12,074 nt of DNA from Oscillospiraceae bacterium. GTDB lineage: Bacteria; Bacillota; Clostridia; Oscillospirales; Ruminococcaceae. The stretch covers positions 1 through 12,074 of the forward strand of contig JAHHUB010000034.1 in NCBI GenBank assembly GCA_020024175.1. Reading direction: 5' to 3'. Every line of letters starts with the position of its first letter. Within the stretch, counting starts at the first letter, position 1. Positions 6,903 to 12,074 of this stretch are shown here, piece by piece. Under the pieces are notes generated by a model. The model was not told where the DNA came from. It worked only from the letters and a program-made list of their open reading frames with translations, and did not search any database. The position numbers and the translations under genes are program-made.

Positions 6903-6909
6903 CCACCTC
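6903..6909 (-). promoter_or_regulatory. Shine-Dalgarno that selects the TTG start of the RpiR-like regulator
   Basis: GAGGTGG lies 7 nt before the TTG start at 6895-6893, but only 2 nt before an out-of-frame ATG (6900-6898). That ATG opens the two-codon frame ATG-TAT-TGA, whose stop TGA overlaps the TTG as TTGA. The spacing favours the TTG as the real start. Confidence 0.7.
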
Positions 6910-6939
6910 ACATTATCTGATAAAATTCTAATATTTAAC

Positions 6940-6968
6940 ATTATATATGTTTTCATATCTAAAATCAA
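6940..6968 (-). promoter_or_regulatory. Sigma-A promoter of the rpiR-flavoprotein-cmk-plsC-ispH/rpsA operon
   Basis: Minus-strand TTGATT (6968-6963), a 17-bp spacer and a perfect TATAAT (6945-6940). The predicted transcription start is near 6933, about 35 nt before the first start codon. No other promoter is needed before the terminator at 1502-1536, since all genes between overlap. Confidence 0.85.
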
Positions 6969-6984
6969 GTATTTTACTTTTGCC

Positions 6985-7016
6985 GAAAACTAAAGGAGCT
7001 TCATATGAAACTCCTT
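6985..7016 (-). terminator. Terminator after the GNAT gene (end of the dipeptidase operon)
   Basis: AAGGAG (7016-7011) pairs with CTCCTT (6998-6993); inside, the sequence TTCATATGAA extends the stem. The pair between 7010 and 6999 is U-G in the minus-strand RNA but a C-A mismatch in the plus-strand RNA, so the fold favours minus-strand transcripts. The minus-strand T-tract TTTAGTTTTC is interrupted, so strength may be moderate; the plus strand also has a T-tract, which would allow bidirectional action. Confidence 0.65.
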
Positions 7017-7045
7017 GTTTTTGTATAATTTTTGTTTGTTTGATT

Positions 7046-7459
7046 TTACTTTAAGTACATAAATCCCATACAGTTCAACTCCTGAAAAGAGCTGAAACCA
7101 CAGCTTTTATAGAAACTCAAAGTTTTTTCACTGTTGTCGGTGCTCAGAATTTTCTGATACACATGGCTATAAATTTTAAGCATTTCCTTTAAAAGTGCAG
7201 TACCTATACCCTGTCTTTGATATACCGGATGTACTATTATATCTTGTATATACAAAACAGAATAGTTATCTCCCACTGCTTTTATAATTCCCACAAGGTT
7301 TTTGCCTTCAAATGCCCCAATAACTTTCAAAGCATTTTCATAGGAGCCTTTCAGCATTTCGGGATTTTCAGTGTAGTTTGTCCATCCAACAATCTTGTAC
7401 AATTCGTATATTTTATCAAAATCAAACTTTTCGTAAATTTTAATTTCTATATTTTCCAT
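7046..7459 (-). CDS. GNAT family N-acetyltransferase
   Basis: This 137-residue protein has the GNAT fold. Motif A, which binds the acetyl-CoA pyrophosphate, reads DIIVHPVYQRQGIGTALL (73-90) with the Q/RxxGxG/A core QRQGIG. The downstream segment FYKSCGF (117-122) is the usual motif B region. The length is short but normal for single-domain members. The substrate cannot be predicted; small GNAT proteins act on amino acids, antibiotics, polyamines or protein N-termini. The ATG at 7457-7459 has AAGGG 8 nt upstream. The gap of 72 nt to the gene upstream is longer than others in this unit, and a weak promoter (7501-7528) may serve it alone. The hairpin terminator follows 30 nt after the stop. Confidence 0.88.
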   Translation of the reverse strand: MENIEIKIYEKFDFDKIYELYKIVGWTNYTENPEMLKGSYENALKVIGAFEGKNLVGIIKAVGDNYSVLYIQDIIVHPVYQRQGIGTALLKEMLKIYSHVYQKILSTDNSEKTLSFYKSCGFSSFQELNCMGFMYLK

Positions 7460-7500
7460 TCAATTATCCCTTTCTGAATTATTATTTTAGGGAAATTTTC

Positions 7501-7528
7501 TTTAAATAGAAAAGCATGGTAAAGTCAA
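7501..7528 (-). promoter_or_regulatory. Weak candidate promoter for the GNAT gene
   Basis: TTGACT (7528-7523), a 16-bp spacer and TTTAAA (7506-7501). The -35 box is good, but the -10 box matches only four of six positions. No terminator separates the GNAT gene from the metallophosphoesterase gene, so read-through from the upstream promoter is equally likely. Confidence 0.25.
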
Positions 7529-7531
7529 CTC

Positions 7532-8398
7532 CTATAATTTTATATCCACAACTCCAATAGCGGGAGGACTTAAAAACCTAAAAGGAAAACGTGTCATACC
7601 CACTCCTTCACAAGTGTGAATAAGACACCCGTCATAGGTTTTGTTAATTCCTCTTGTGTATTTTTTTGCCAATGTGGGAATATAAAGTTTTTCAATCACA
7701 GGGCATCTTATTTGACCACCATGGCTGTGCCCTGCCAAAACCAAATCACAGCAGCGATGAGTAAGTTCATCAACCACATCTGGGTGGTGTGTCAGCAAAA
7801 TATTAAAAGCACCTATGCTCATAAGCTTATCACAGTTTTGAATATGGCTGAAATCCTCCCTTGACAGAGGTATAAGCCTTTTTTCGTTTTTTATATTTTC
7901 TCTGGTGGAAGAATCACAGCCAACTATATTTATATTTTCCTGCGGTAAGTATACATTTTCATCACGAAGCAGAGTAAATCCGCCTTTTTTTAGAATTCTT
8001 TCGTATTCTTTCACAAAGTTATAGCGAATTTCATGATTGCCTGTAACGGCATATTTTCCCAAAGGTGCTTTAATTCTCTTTAAAGCTCGGGAAATTTTAT
8101 TTCTGTCAATACTGCATTTTTCCGGGTTGTCAATTAAATCACCTGTGAAAACCACAATATCTGGGTTTTGTTTTTTTATTTCACTTATAAGCCTGTTAAA
8201 TTTATGCAGATTATAGTATTTTCCCAAATGCACATCGGTAAAATGTACAAATTTTATTGTTTTATTGGTATCAGTGGATGAATTACCAACTGAAATCTTT
8301 CTTTTTCTCAGCATATTAGGCTCTATATAACGGGCATAAACTGCAGTTGCCGCTACAGTTGTTCCCAGTAAAGCAAGACATTTTGCTGCTGTTTTCAA
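7532..8398 (-). CDS. Membrane-anchored metallophosphoesterase, YkuE/YaeI-like
   Basis: This 288-residue protein has an N-terminal hydrophobic segment (about 5-22, CLALLGTTVAATAVYA) preceded by two lysines, which suggests a membrane anchor or signal peptide. The calcineurin-like domain follows with every metal-binding motif: DVHLG (D55, H57), GDLIDN (D87), GNHE (N121, H122), THHPD (H205) and GHSHGG (H224, H226). The pattern and size resemble YkuE of Bacillus and the LpxG/YaeI phosphoesterases, some of which act on nucleotide-linked lipids; the substrate here is unknown. The start codon is TTG at 8396-8398, supported by AGAGAGGT 7 nt upstream, which overlaps the stop of the transporter gene. 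With only 15 nt to that gene it is clearly co-transcribed. Confidence 0.92.
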   Translation of the reverse strand: MKTAAKCLALLGTTVAATAVYARYIEPNMLRKRKISVGNSSTDTNKTIKFVHFTDVHLGKYYNLHKFNRLISEIKKQNPDIVVFTGDLIDNPEKCSIDRNKISRALKRIKAPLGKYAVTGNHEIRYNFVKEYERILKKGGFTLLRDENVYLPQENINIVGCDSSTRENIKNEKRLIPLSREDFSHIQNCDKLMSIGAFNILLTHHPDVVDELTHRCCDLVLAGHSHGGQIRCPVIEKLYIPTLAKKYTRGINKTYDGCLIHTCEGVGMTRFPFRFLSPPAIGVVDIKL

Positions 8399-8405
8399 AA
8401 TAAAT

Positions 8406-8413
8406 ACCTCTCT
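8406..8413 (-). promoter_or_regulatory. Shine-Dalgarno supporting the TTG start of the metallophosphoesterase
   Basis: AGAGAGGT lies 7 nt before TTG (8398-8396), directly after the TSUP gene (stop at 8416-8414). No in-frame ATG lies near, and the TTG places the hydrophobic anchor at the N-terminus. Confidence 0.75.
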
Positions 8414-9175
8414 TTAAAATAAATCCATTGCTATTTTTATGAGCAGAAGCACCATTACCACCAATACAATGGGTTTTATAATTTTACTGCCATTTCGCAG
8501 TGCCAGTTTTGAACCTATAAAATTACCTAAAATATTAGATACAGCAGCCGGAATTGCCAAAGAATATACCACTTTTGAATTTGATATAAAAGTGGTTAGC
8601 GCTGCTATATTTGAAGCTAGATTTACAATTTTGGCATTTCCTGAAGCTGTCAGCATATCAAGACCTAAAAGTCCTGTGTATGCAAGCATCAGAAACATAC
8701 CCATTCCGGGGCCAAAAAAGCCATCATATATTCCAAGGAATATTCCTATGGCACAGGAAATAAAAATTGTTTGAGTTTTTGTAAGATTTTTTTCCTTTGG
8801 TTTGTCAAAATTTTTGTTAAATACTGTAAACACCGCAATAAGGGGAACTAATATCAGCAAAACATATTTTAAATAGACCTCATCTATAACAAGTGCAAGT
8901 CTTGAGCCTATTGTAGACCCTGCAAAGGCACATATCATAGAGATAACTGCTGTAATTAGATGAAATCTTTTATTTTTTATATATACCAAAGTTGCTATGG
9001 AAGTTCCACAAGAAGATGCAAATTTATTTGTACCTAAAGCCATATGGGGTGGTATTCCGGCGGCATAATATGCGGGCAGAGAAATAAGTCCCCCTCCTCC
9101 CGCTATTGAGTCTACAAAGCCGGCCAAAAATACAGCTATACAGACGAATTTTACAGTTGAAATTTTAAATTCCAT
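8414..9175 (-). CDS. TSUP (TauE/SafE) family membrane transporter
   Basis: This 253-residue protein is almost wholly hydrophobic, with about eight membrane segments (roughly 9-26, 31-48, 72-92, 102-119, 135-152, 158-176, 184-224 and 233-251). It carries the two family repeats: GFVDSIAGGGGLISLPAYY with the following GTNKF in the first half, and GIYDGFFGPGMGMFLMLAYT in the second. Members export or import sulfur-containing anions such as sulfite or sulfoacetate, or other organic anions; the substrate here cannot be read from sequence. The ATG is preceded by CGGAG. It lies 16 nt after the HD gene and 15 nt before the metallophosphoesterase gene. No sulfur metabolism gene is in view, so a sulfur substrate is not supported by context. 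Confidence 0.9.
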   Translation of the reverse strand: MEFKISTVKFVCIAVFLAGFVDSIAGGGGLISLPAYYAAGIPPHMALGTNKFASSCGTSIATLVYIKNKRFHLITAVISMICAFAGSTIGSRLALVIDEVYLKYVLLILVPLIAVFTVFNKNFDKPKEKNLTKTQTIFISCAIGIFLGIYDGFFGPGMGMFLMLAYTGLLGLDMLTASGNAKIVNLASNIAALTTFISNSKVVYSLAIPAAVSNILGNFIGSKLALRNGSKIIKPIVLVVMVLLLIKIAMDLF

Positions 9176-9191
9176 ATTATAACTCCGATGA

Positions 9192-9770
9192 TTATTTTAT
9201 TTGAGAAGTGTGTTTTTCTCTTAAATAGGTGGATTCCAAGTCACTTAAATGAAGTTTAACCGCCATTGGGTATTTTTCATAAGCCAAACTTATGGCAAAG
9301 TTTCCAGATTTTGCACTGTCGTCAAATCCTCCCATATGCCATCTGATAGCCATAGCTTCAGAAGTTTTAAGACGCATAAATCTTTCTATAAGGAAAACAG
9401 ATTTTTCACCATGGCCATAAGGAAAACTGTCTTCCACTGTATAATATGGTACTTTTTCCCATTGACCGGTTTCTTCGTTTTTGACATTGCGTGTGGAAGT
9501 TTTGTAAAACTGTGCTTTACACAAATCATGAAGAAGTGTACAGATTACCACGCTTTCCATATTGTCGGTATCATCAAAATGCTTATCCATATAGGTATTG
9601 TAAACGCTCAAACTGTGCATAACAAGTCCGTTTTCACAGGCACAGTGAAATTTTGTACTGGCTGGAGCAGTAAAGAAATCCGTCTTTTTAAGCCATTCCA
9701 TCAGTTCTTTAGCACCTTCACGCTTTACGTTTTTCATGAATATTTCCTCGAATTTTTCGTGGTAATTCAT
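9192..9770 (-). CDS. HD-domain phosphohydrolase
   Basis: This 192-residue protein has the HD fold: H52 (VMHSLSVY), the H81-D82 pair (LLHDLCKA), H120 (YGHGEKS), H145 (IRWHMGGFDD) and D177 (LHLSDLES). These form the expected metal site of an HD hydrolase, one that cleaves phosphate esters or phosphodiesters. The region around H52, with STKFHCACENGLVMHS, resembles the HD part of YhaM-type 3'-5' exonucleases, but there is no OB-fold nucleic acid-binding domain. The substrate is unknown; nucleotides or short oligonucleotides are plausible. The ATG has AAGGAGG upstream, a very strong ribosome-binding site. It lies 27 nt after the PPP phosphatase gene and 16 nt before the transporter gene. Confidence 0.88.
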   Translation of the reverse strand: MNYHEKFEEIFMKNVKREGAKELMEWLKKTDFFTAPASTKFHCACENGLVMHSLSVYNTYMDKHFDDTDNMESVVICTLLHDLCKAQFYKTSTRNVKNEETGQWEKVPYYTVEDSFPYGHGEKSVFLIERFMRLKTSEAMAIRWHMGGFDDSAKSGNFAISLAYEKYPMAVKLHLSDLESTYLREKHTSQIK

Positions 9771-9797
9771 ATAGCAAAATCCTCCTTGGAAGAAAAT

Positions 9798-10940
9798 TTA
9801 TCTTATAACAATCCTCCTGCCGTTTTTCAATCCGTAAATACAGGGTTTAACATCATTGTAGTCACTTTCGGGATTGTTTGCCTCAGAAAATTTGCCTGAG
9901 GTAAATACAGTAACCAATTTTCCGTCAAAAAACTCTTTGTAACCATCTTCAAAAGCCTCATGACCTCGGATTATCATATCAATGCCGAATTTAGAGCAGA
10001 ACTCATCAAAATCATCACGATAGAAACTGAATCTTCTCTTTTTAAAATCAATTTCATAATCTTCGGCAGGGTCGCTCCACATCATATTAAATGCGGGAGT
10101 ATCGCCTTTAAAATCCAATAATTCTTCAGCATTTGAATTTAAATCCGATATAAATTTAAAATGACCGAACTTTGTTTTATCAGGTGTTTCCGATATGTTT
10201 TTAGGTCTGGGTATTCCGCCATGTGTAAGTAAATAAATCATATCTTTGTCATATACCACTGCCAAATTACAGAGTGAATCAAAAAAACTGTGATATTTTC
10301 TCAAAAGAGACATATCTTTTCCATGTTCTTTGAGCTTATTAAAAAGCATGGCAGTAAAATAGTCCTCATCGGTAGTACCGATATTTCTTCCTACACAGAG
10401 CTTGTATTCGTTTTCTGACAAAACTTTTCCCCCATCATGGTTTCCTCTCAGTAAGAAAATATTTTCAGGAAAAAGATATTTTAAAATCATAACAAGTTCA
10501 AGAGTTTTGAACATTTTATGACCTCTGTCCACATAGTCCCCTAAAAATATGAAATTTATTCTGTCCCCTCTCTGAACTTTTTCCAAAAATTCCACTCTTT
10601 CCAAAAAGTGCAGCAATGTAAGACTGTCACCATGCAAATCTCCCAAAACATAAGTTTCACTGTCTGTATTATCTGTAAAATAAATATTTTCACCCCATTT
10701 GCCATTTTCAAAGTTTCCTTTTAAATCCGCAAAAGATATATTTTCATGGGTGAGCCTGTTATTTACAGCACTTTCCTCAGCATTTTTTATTTTGATAAGT
10801 TCATCTATAAGAAAAGTTTCCAGTTCTTCCATAGTACTTATTCTTTTGTCTATGGATACATAATTTACTATATCCTCTGTTTTTATTTTGTTTTTCTCTG
10901 CTTTTCTTTTTAAAAGAAGCAATTTTTCCATATTATCCAT
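9798..10940 (-). CDS. PPP-family (PP1/PP2A-like) serine/threonine phosphatase
   Basis: This 380-residue protein has an N-terminal region of about 90 residues, lysine/glutamate-rich and probably helical, then a PPP catalytic domain. All metal and phosphate ligands of the family are visible: GDLHGD (D101, H103), GDYVDRG (D135, R139), LRGNHD (N167, H168), THGGIPR (H240) and RGHEAF (H327). The stretch MMWSDPAEDYE, then RRFSF with a candidate for the phosphate-binding arginine, and EDGYKEFFDGKLVTVFTS follow the eukaryotic PP1/PP2A pattern closely. Members dephosphorylate phosphoserine/threonine in proteins; some bacterial relatives act on other phosphoesters such as Ap4A. The ATG has GAGGG 9 nt upstream; a second ATG three codons later is possible. 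It is the second gene of the operon, 28 nt after the dipeptidase gene. No protein kinase is visible in this window. Confidence 0.9.
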   Translation of the reverse strand: MDNMEKLLLLKRKAEKNKIKTEDIVNYVSIDKRISTMEELETFLIDELIKIKNAEESAVNNRLTHENISFADLKGNFENGKWGENIYFTDNTDSETYVLGDLHGDSLTLLHFLERVEFLEKVQRGDRINFIFLGDYVDRGHKMFKTLELVMILKYLFPENIFLLRGNHDGGKVLSENEYKLCVGRNIGTTDEDYFTAMLFNKLKEHGKDMSLLRKYHSFFDSLCNLAVVYDKDMIYLLTHGGIPRPKNISETPDKTKFGHFKFISDLNSNAEELLDFKGDTPAFNMMWSDPAEDYEIDFKKRRFSFYRDDFDEFCSKFGIDMIIRGHEAFEDGYKEFFDGKLVTVFTSGKFSEANNPESDYNDVKPCIYGLKNGRRIVIR

Positions 10941-10968
10941 TATAACAAACCCTCAGATTTTATAAATA

Positions 10969-11931
10969 CTATCTCATTGTTTCTCTGATTACTCTAAGCA
11001 TATTTCCATTGCAAATTTTGTCAATTTCATCATCAGTAAAATGCCGGCTTAAGGCATCAATTATCATCGGCATACCTGAGTAGTCCACAAATTCCAGCTC
11101 ACCGCCTATGCCATCAAAGTCAGATCCGAAGCCCAAAGCGTCAATTCCGGCTTTATCCTTTATATAAATCATATGTTTTACAACAGAGTCAATGTCGGTA
11201 TAATTTTCATTTTCGTTTAAAAAAGATGCATAGAAGTTAATTCCTACAATTCCACCTTTATTTCCCAAAGTTTTCAGCATATCATCAGTGAGATTTCTCG
11301 GGTGATTGCAAAGACTTCTGCAACAGGAATGGGATGCTGCAAATGGTTTTTTGCTGTATTTGGCAACATCGTAAAATCCACCGTCAGAAAGGTGAGAAAC
11401 ATCAATAATCATGCCAAGCTCATTCATTTTTTCCACCACTTCAATGCCAAAGGGTTTAAGTCCCAGTTTCATTTTGTCCTCTTCCCGTGAATTGGGGTAA
11501 CCCAGGGAATTTTCGTAATTCCATGTAAATGAAATAAGTCTTACACCATCATTATAAGCTTCAATTAATCGGTTTATATCTCCATTTAATGGTACACCGT
11601 CCTCAATGGTAAGTATACCAGACATTTTGCCTGCAGCTTTATTTTTCATAATGTCATCATAATTATATGCGGGCATTATGTAGTCCTTATTTTTTTCCAT
11701 TTCGGTTTTATAAACATTTAAAGCTTTTTTGTAAAATTCATAAGCTGACTTTGGAATAGGTTCAGGTTCTCCGCAATGTGTGGGGATAAAAATTGCAAAA
11801 AATTGTGCCAAAGCATCACCTTTTTGCAGTTTTTTAACAGAAATTTGACCTTCGTAGTCATAAAGTTCCTTAGGAGTTTTTGCTGTAGTTATAGCACCTA
11901 TTGTATCACAGTGCATATCTATAATTTTCAT
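10969..11931 (-). CDS. Membrane dipeptidase, peptidase family M19
   Basis: This 320-residue enzyme belongs to the M19 renal-dipeptidase family, which hydrolyses dipeptides, often those with a C-terminal D-amino acid. The zinc ligands appear in order: H7 and D9 in DMHCDT, E110 in TIEDGVP, H180 in DVSHLSD and H201 in ASHSCCRSLCNHPRNL; the catalytic-site GSDFDG is at 269-274. No signal peptide is present, so it is probably cytoplasmic, unlike the mammalian enzyme. A role in recycling wall-derived dipeptides such as those with D-Ala is possible but not shown. The ATG at 11929-11931 has AGAAAGGA 11 nt upstream; an out-of-frame ATG-TTC-TAA lies between them. It is the first gene of its operon, under the promoter and palindrome near 11981-12014. 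Confidence 0.93.
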   Translation of the reverse strand: MKIIDMHCDTIGAITTAKTPKELYDYEGQISVKKLQKGDALAQFFAIFIPTHCGEPEPIPKSAYEFYKKALNVYKTEMEKNKDYIMPAYNYDDIMKNKAAGKMSGILTIEDGVPLNGDINRLIEAYNDGVRLISFTWNYENSLGYPNSREEDKMKLGLKPFGIEVVEKMNELGMIIDVSHLSDGGFYDVAKYSKKPFAASHSCCRSLCNHPRNLTDDMLKTLGNKGGIVGINFYASFLNENENYTDIDSVVKHMIYIKDKAGIDALGFGSDFDGIGGELEFVDYSGMPMIIDALSRHFTDDEIDKICNGNMLRVIRETMR

Positions 11932-11980
11932 TTTTAGAACATTCCTTTCTGTTTAACCATTATTATAACAACATATTACC

Positions 11981-11997
11981 TTGTAATCATATTACAA
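11981..11997. promoter_or_regulatory. Perfect 7-3-7 palindrome over the -10 box, candidate operator
   Basis: TTGTAAT-CAT-ATTACAA on the plus strand is a perfect inverted repeat that covers the whole -10 box and reaches into the spacer. A repressor bound here would block polymerase at the dipeptidase operon. An overlapping direct repeat CATATTAC occurs at 11972-11979 and 11988-11995, and one more TTGTAAT half-site lies at 12028-12034. It does not fit the 7-1-7 spacing of Fur/PerR/Zur boxes or the N7 spacing of GlnR/TnrA boxes. The regulator is unknown. Confidence 0.6.
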
Positions 11998-12014
11998 ATT
12001 CAGCAATTTGTCAA
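11986..12014 (-). promoter_or_regulatory. Sigma-A promoter of the dipeptidase-phosphatase operon
   Basis: Minus-strand TTGACA (12014-12009), a 17-bp spacer and TATGAT (11991-11986). The predicted start of transcription is near 11979, giving a 5' UTR of about 48 nt. Sequence further right to the window end is AT-rich with no gene visible. Confidence 0.88.
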
Positions 12015-12074
12015 AAGAAAAATAGGATTGTAATTATAATTTGTTATTTATTTTAAAAAACAACTATTATATAT

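Noticed and set aside
9249..9899. Plus-strand open frame of 216 codons
   Set aside because: It is antisense to the HD gene and the end of the PPP phosphatase gene, both of which have complete family motifs; no promoter or motif supports it.
11981..11997. GlnR/TnrA or Fur/Zur/PerR box
   Set aside because: TGTAA and TTACA are separated by five bases rather than the seven of GlnR/TnrA, and the repeat is 7-3-7 rather than the 7-1-7 of the Fur family.

Overview
The window comes from a low-GC Firmicute, most likely a member of the class Clostridia. Three things point there: a single polypeptide joining IspH to ribosomal protein S1, a bL27 precursor with the short N-terminal extension removed by the protease Prp, and the order rplU-prp-rpmA-obg. 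All 15 genes lie on the minus strand, so transcription runs from high to low coordinates. I cannot name a genus.

The layout, in order of transcription, is three units and the start of a fourth. Unit A (about 11980 down to 7000) starts at a near-consensus sigma-A promoter with a perfect 7-3-7 palindrome over its -10 box. It encodes an M19 dipeptidase, a eukaryotic-type PPP phosphatase, an HD-domain hydrolase, a TSUP-type membrane transporter, a membrane-anchored YkuE-like metallophosphoesterase and, after a longer gap, a GNAT acetyltransferase followed by a hairpin terminator. The first five genes are 15 to 28 nt apart. Unit B (about 6935 down to 1500) has its own TTGATT-N17-TATAAT promoter. 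It encodes an RpiR/MurR-type regulator, a HI0933-family flavoprotein, cytidylate kinase, a PlsC-type acyltransferase and the IspH-S1 fusion. Its genes overlap by 14, 1, 11 and 11 nt and it ends at a 12-bp-stem terminator. Unit C (about 1300 down to 264) starts at TTGACA-N17-TAATAT, runs through a structured leader of the L21 type, then rplU, prp and rpmA, and ends at a GC-rich terminator. Unit D is the first 51 codons of obg, cut by the left edge of the window, with a small hairpin in its 5' UTR.

Units B, C and D are core housekeeping: ribosomal proteins, ribosome assembly GTPase, isoprenoid, nucleotide and phospholipid synthesis. Within unit C, Prp is expected to trim the bL27 made by the next gene. 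Unit A is the accessory-looking part: three unrelated metal-dependent phosphohydrolase folds (PPP, HD, YkuE-type) sit with a peptidase and a transporter behind one apparent operator. Their common purpose is unknown. The most unusual items are the PP1/PP2A-like phosphatase, the palindrome over the unit A promoter, and the sugar-phosphate-sensing type regulator heading the ispH-rpsA operon. I saw no mobile elements, CRISPR arrays, tRNA or rRNA genes, and no gene-free stretch longer than 300 bases.
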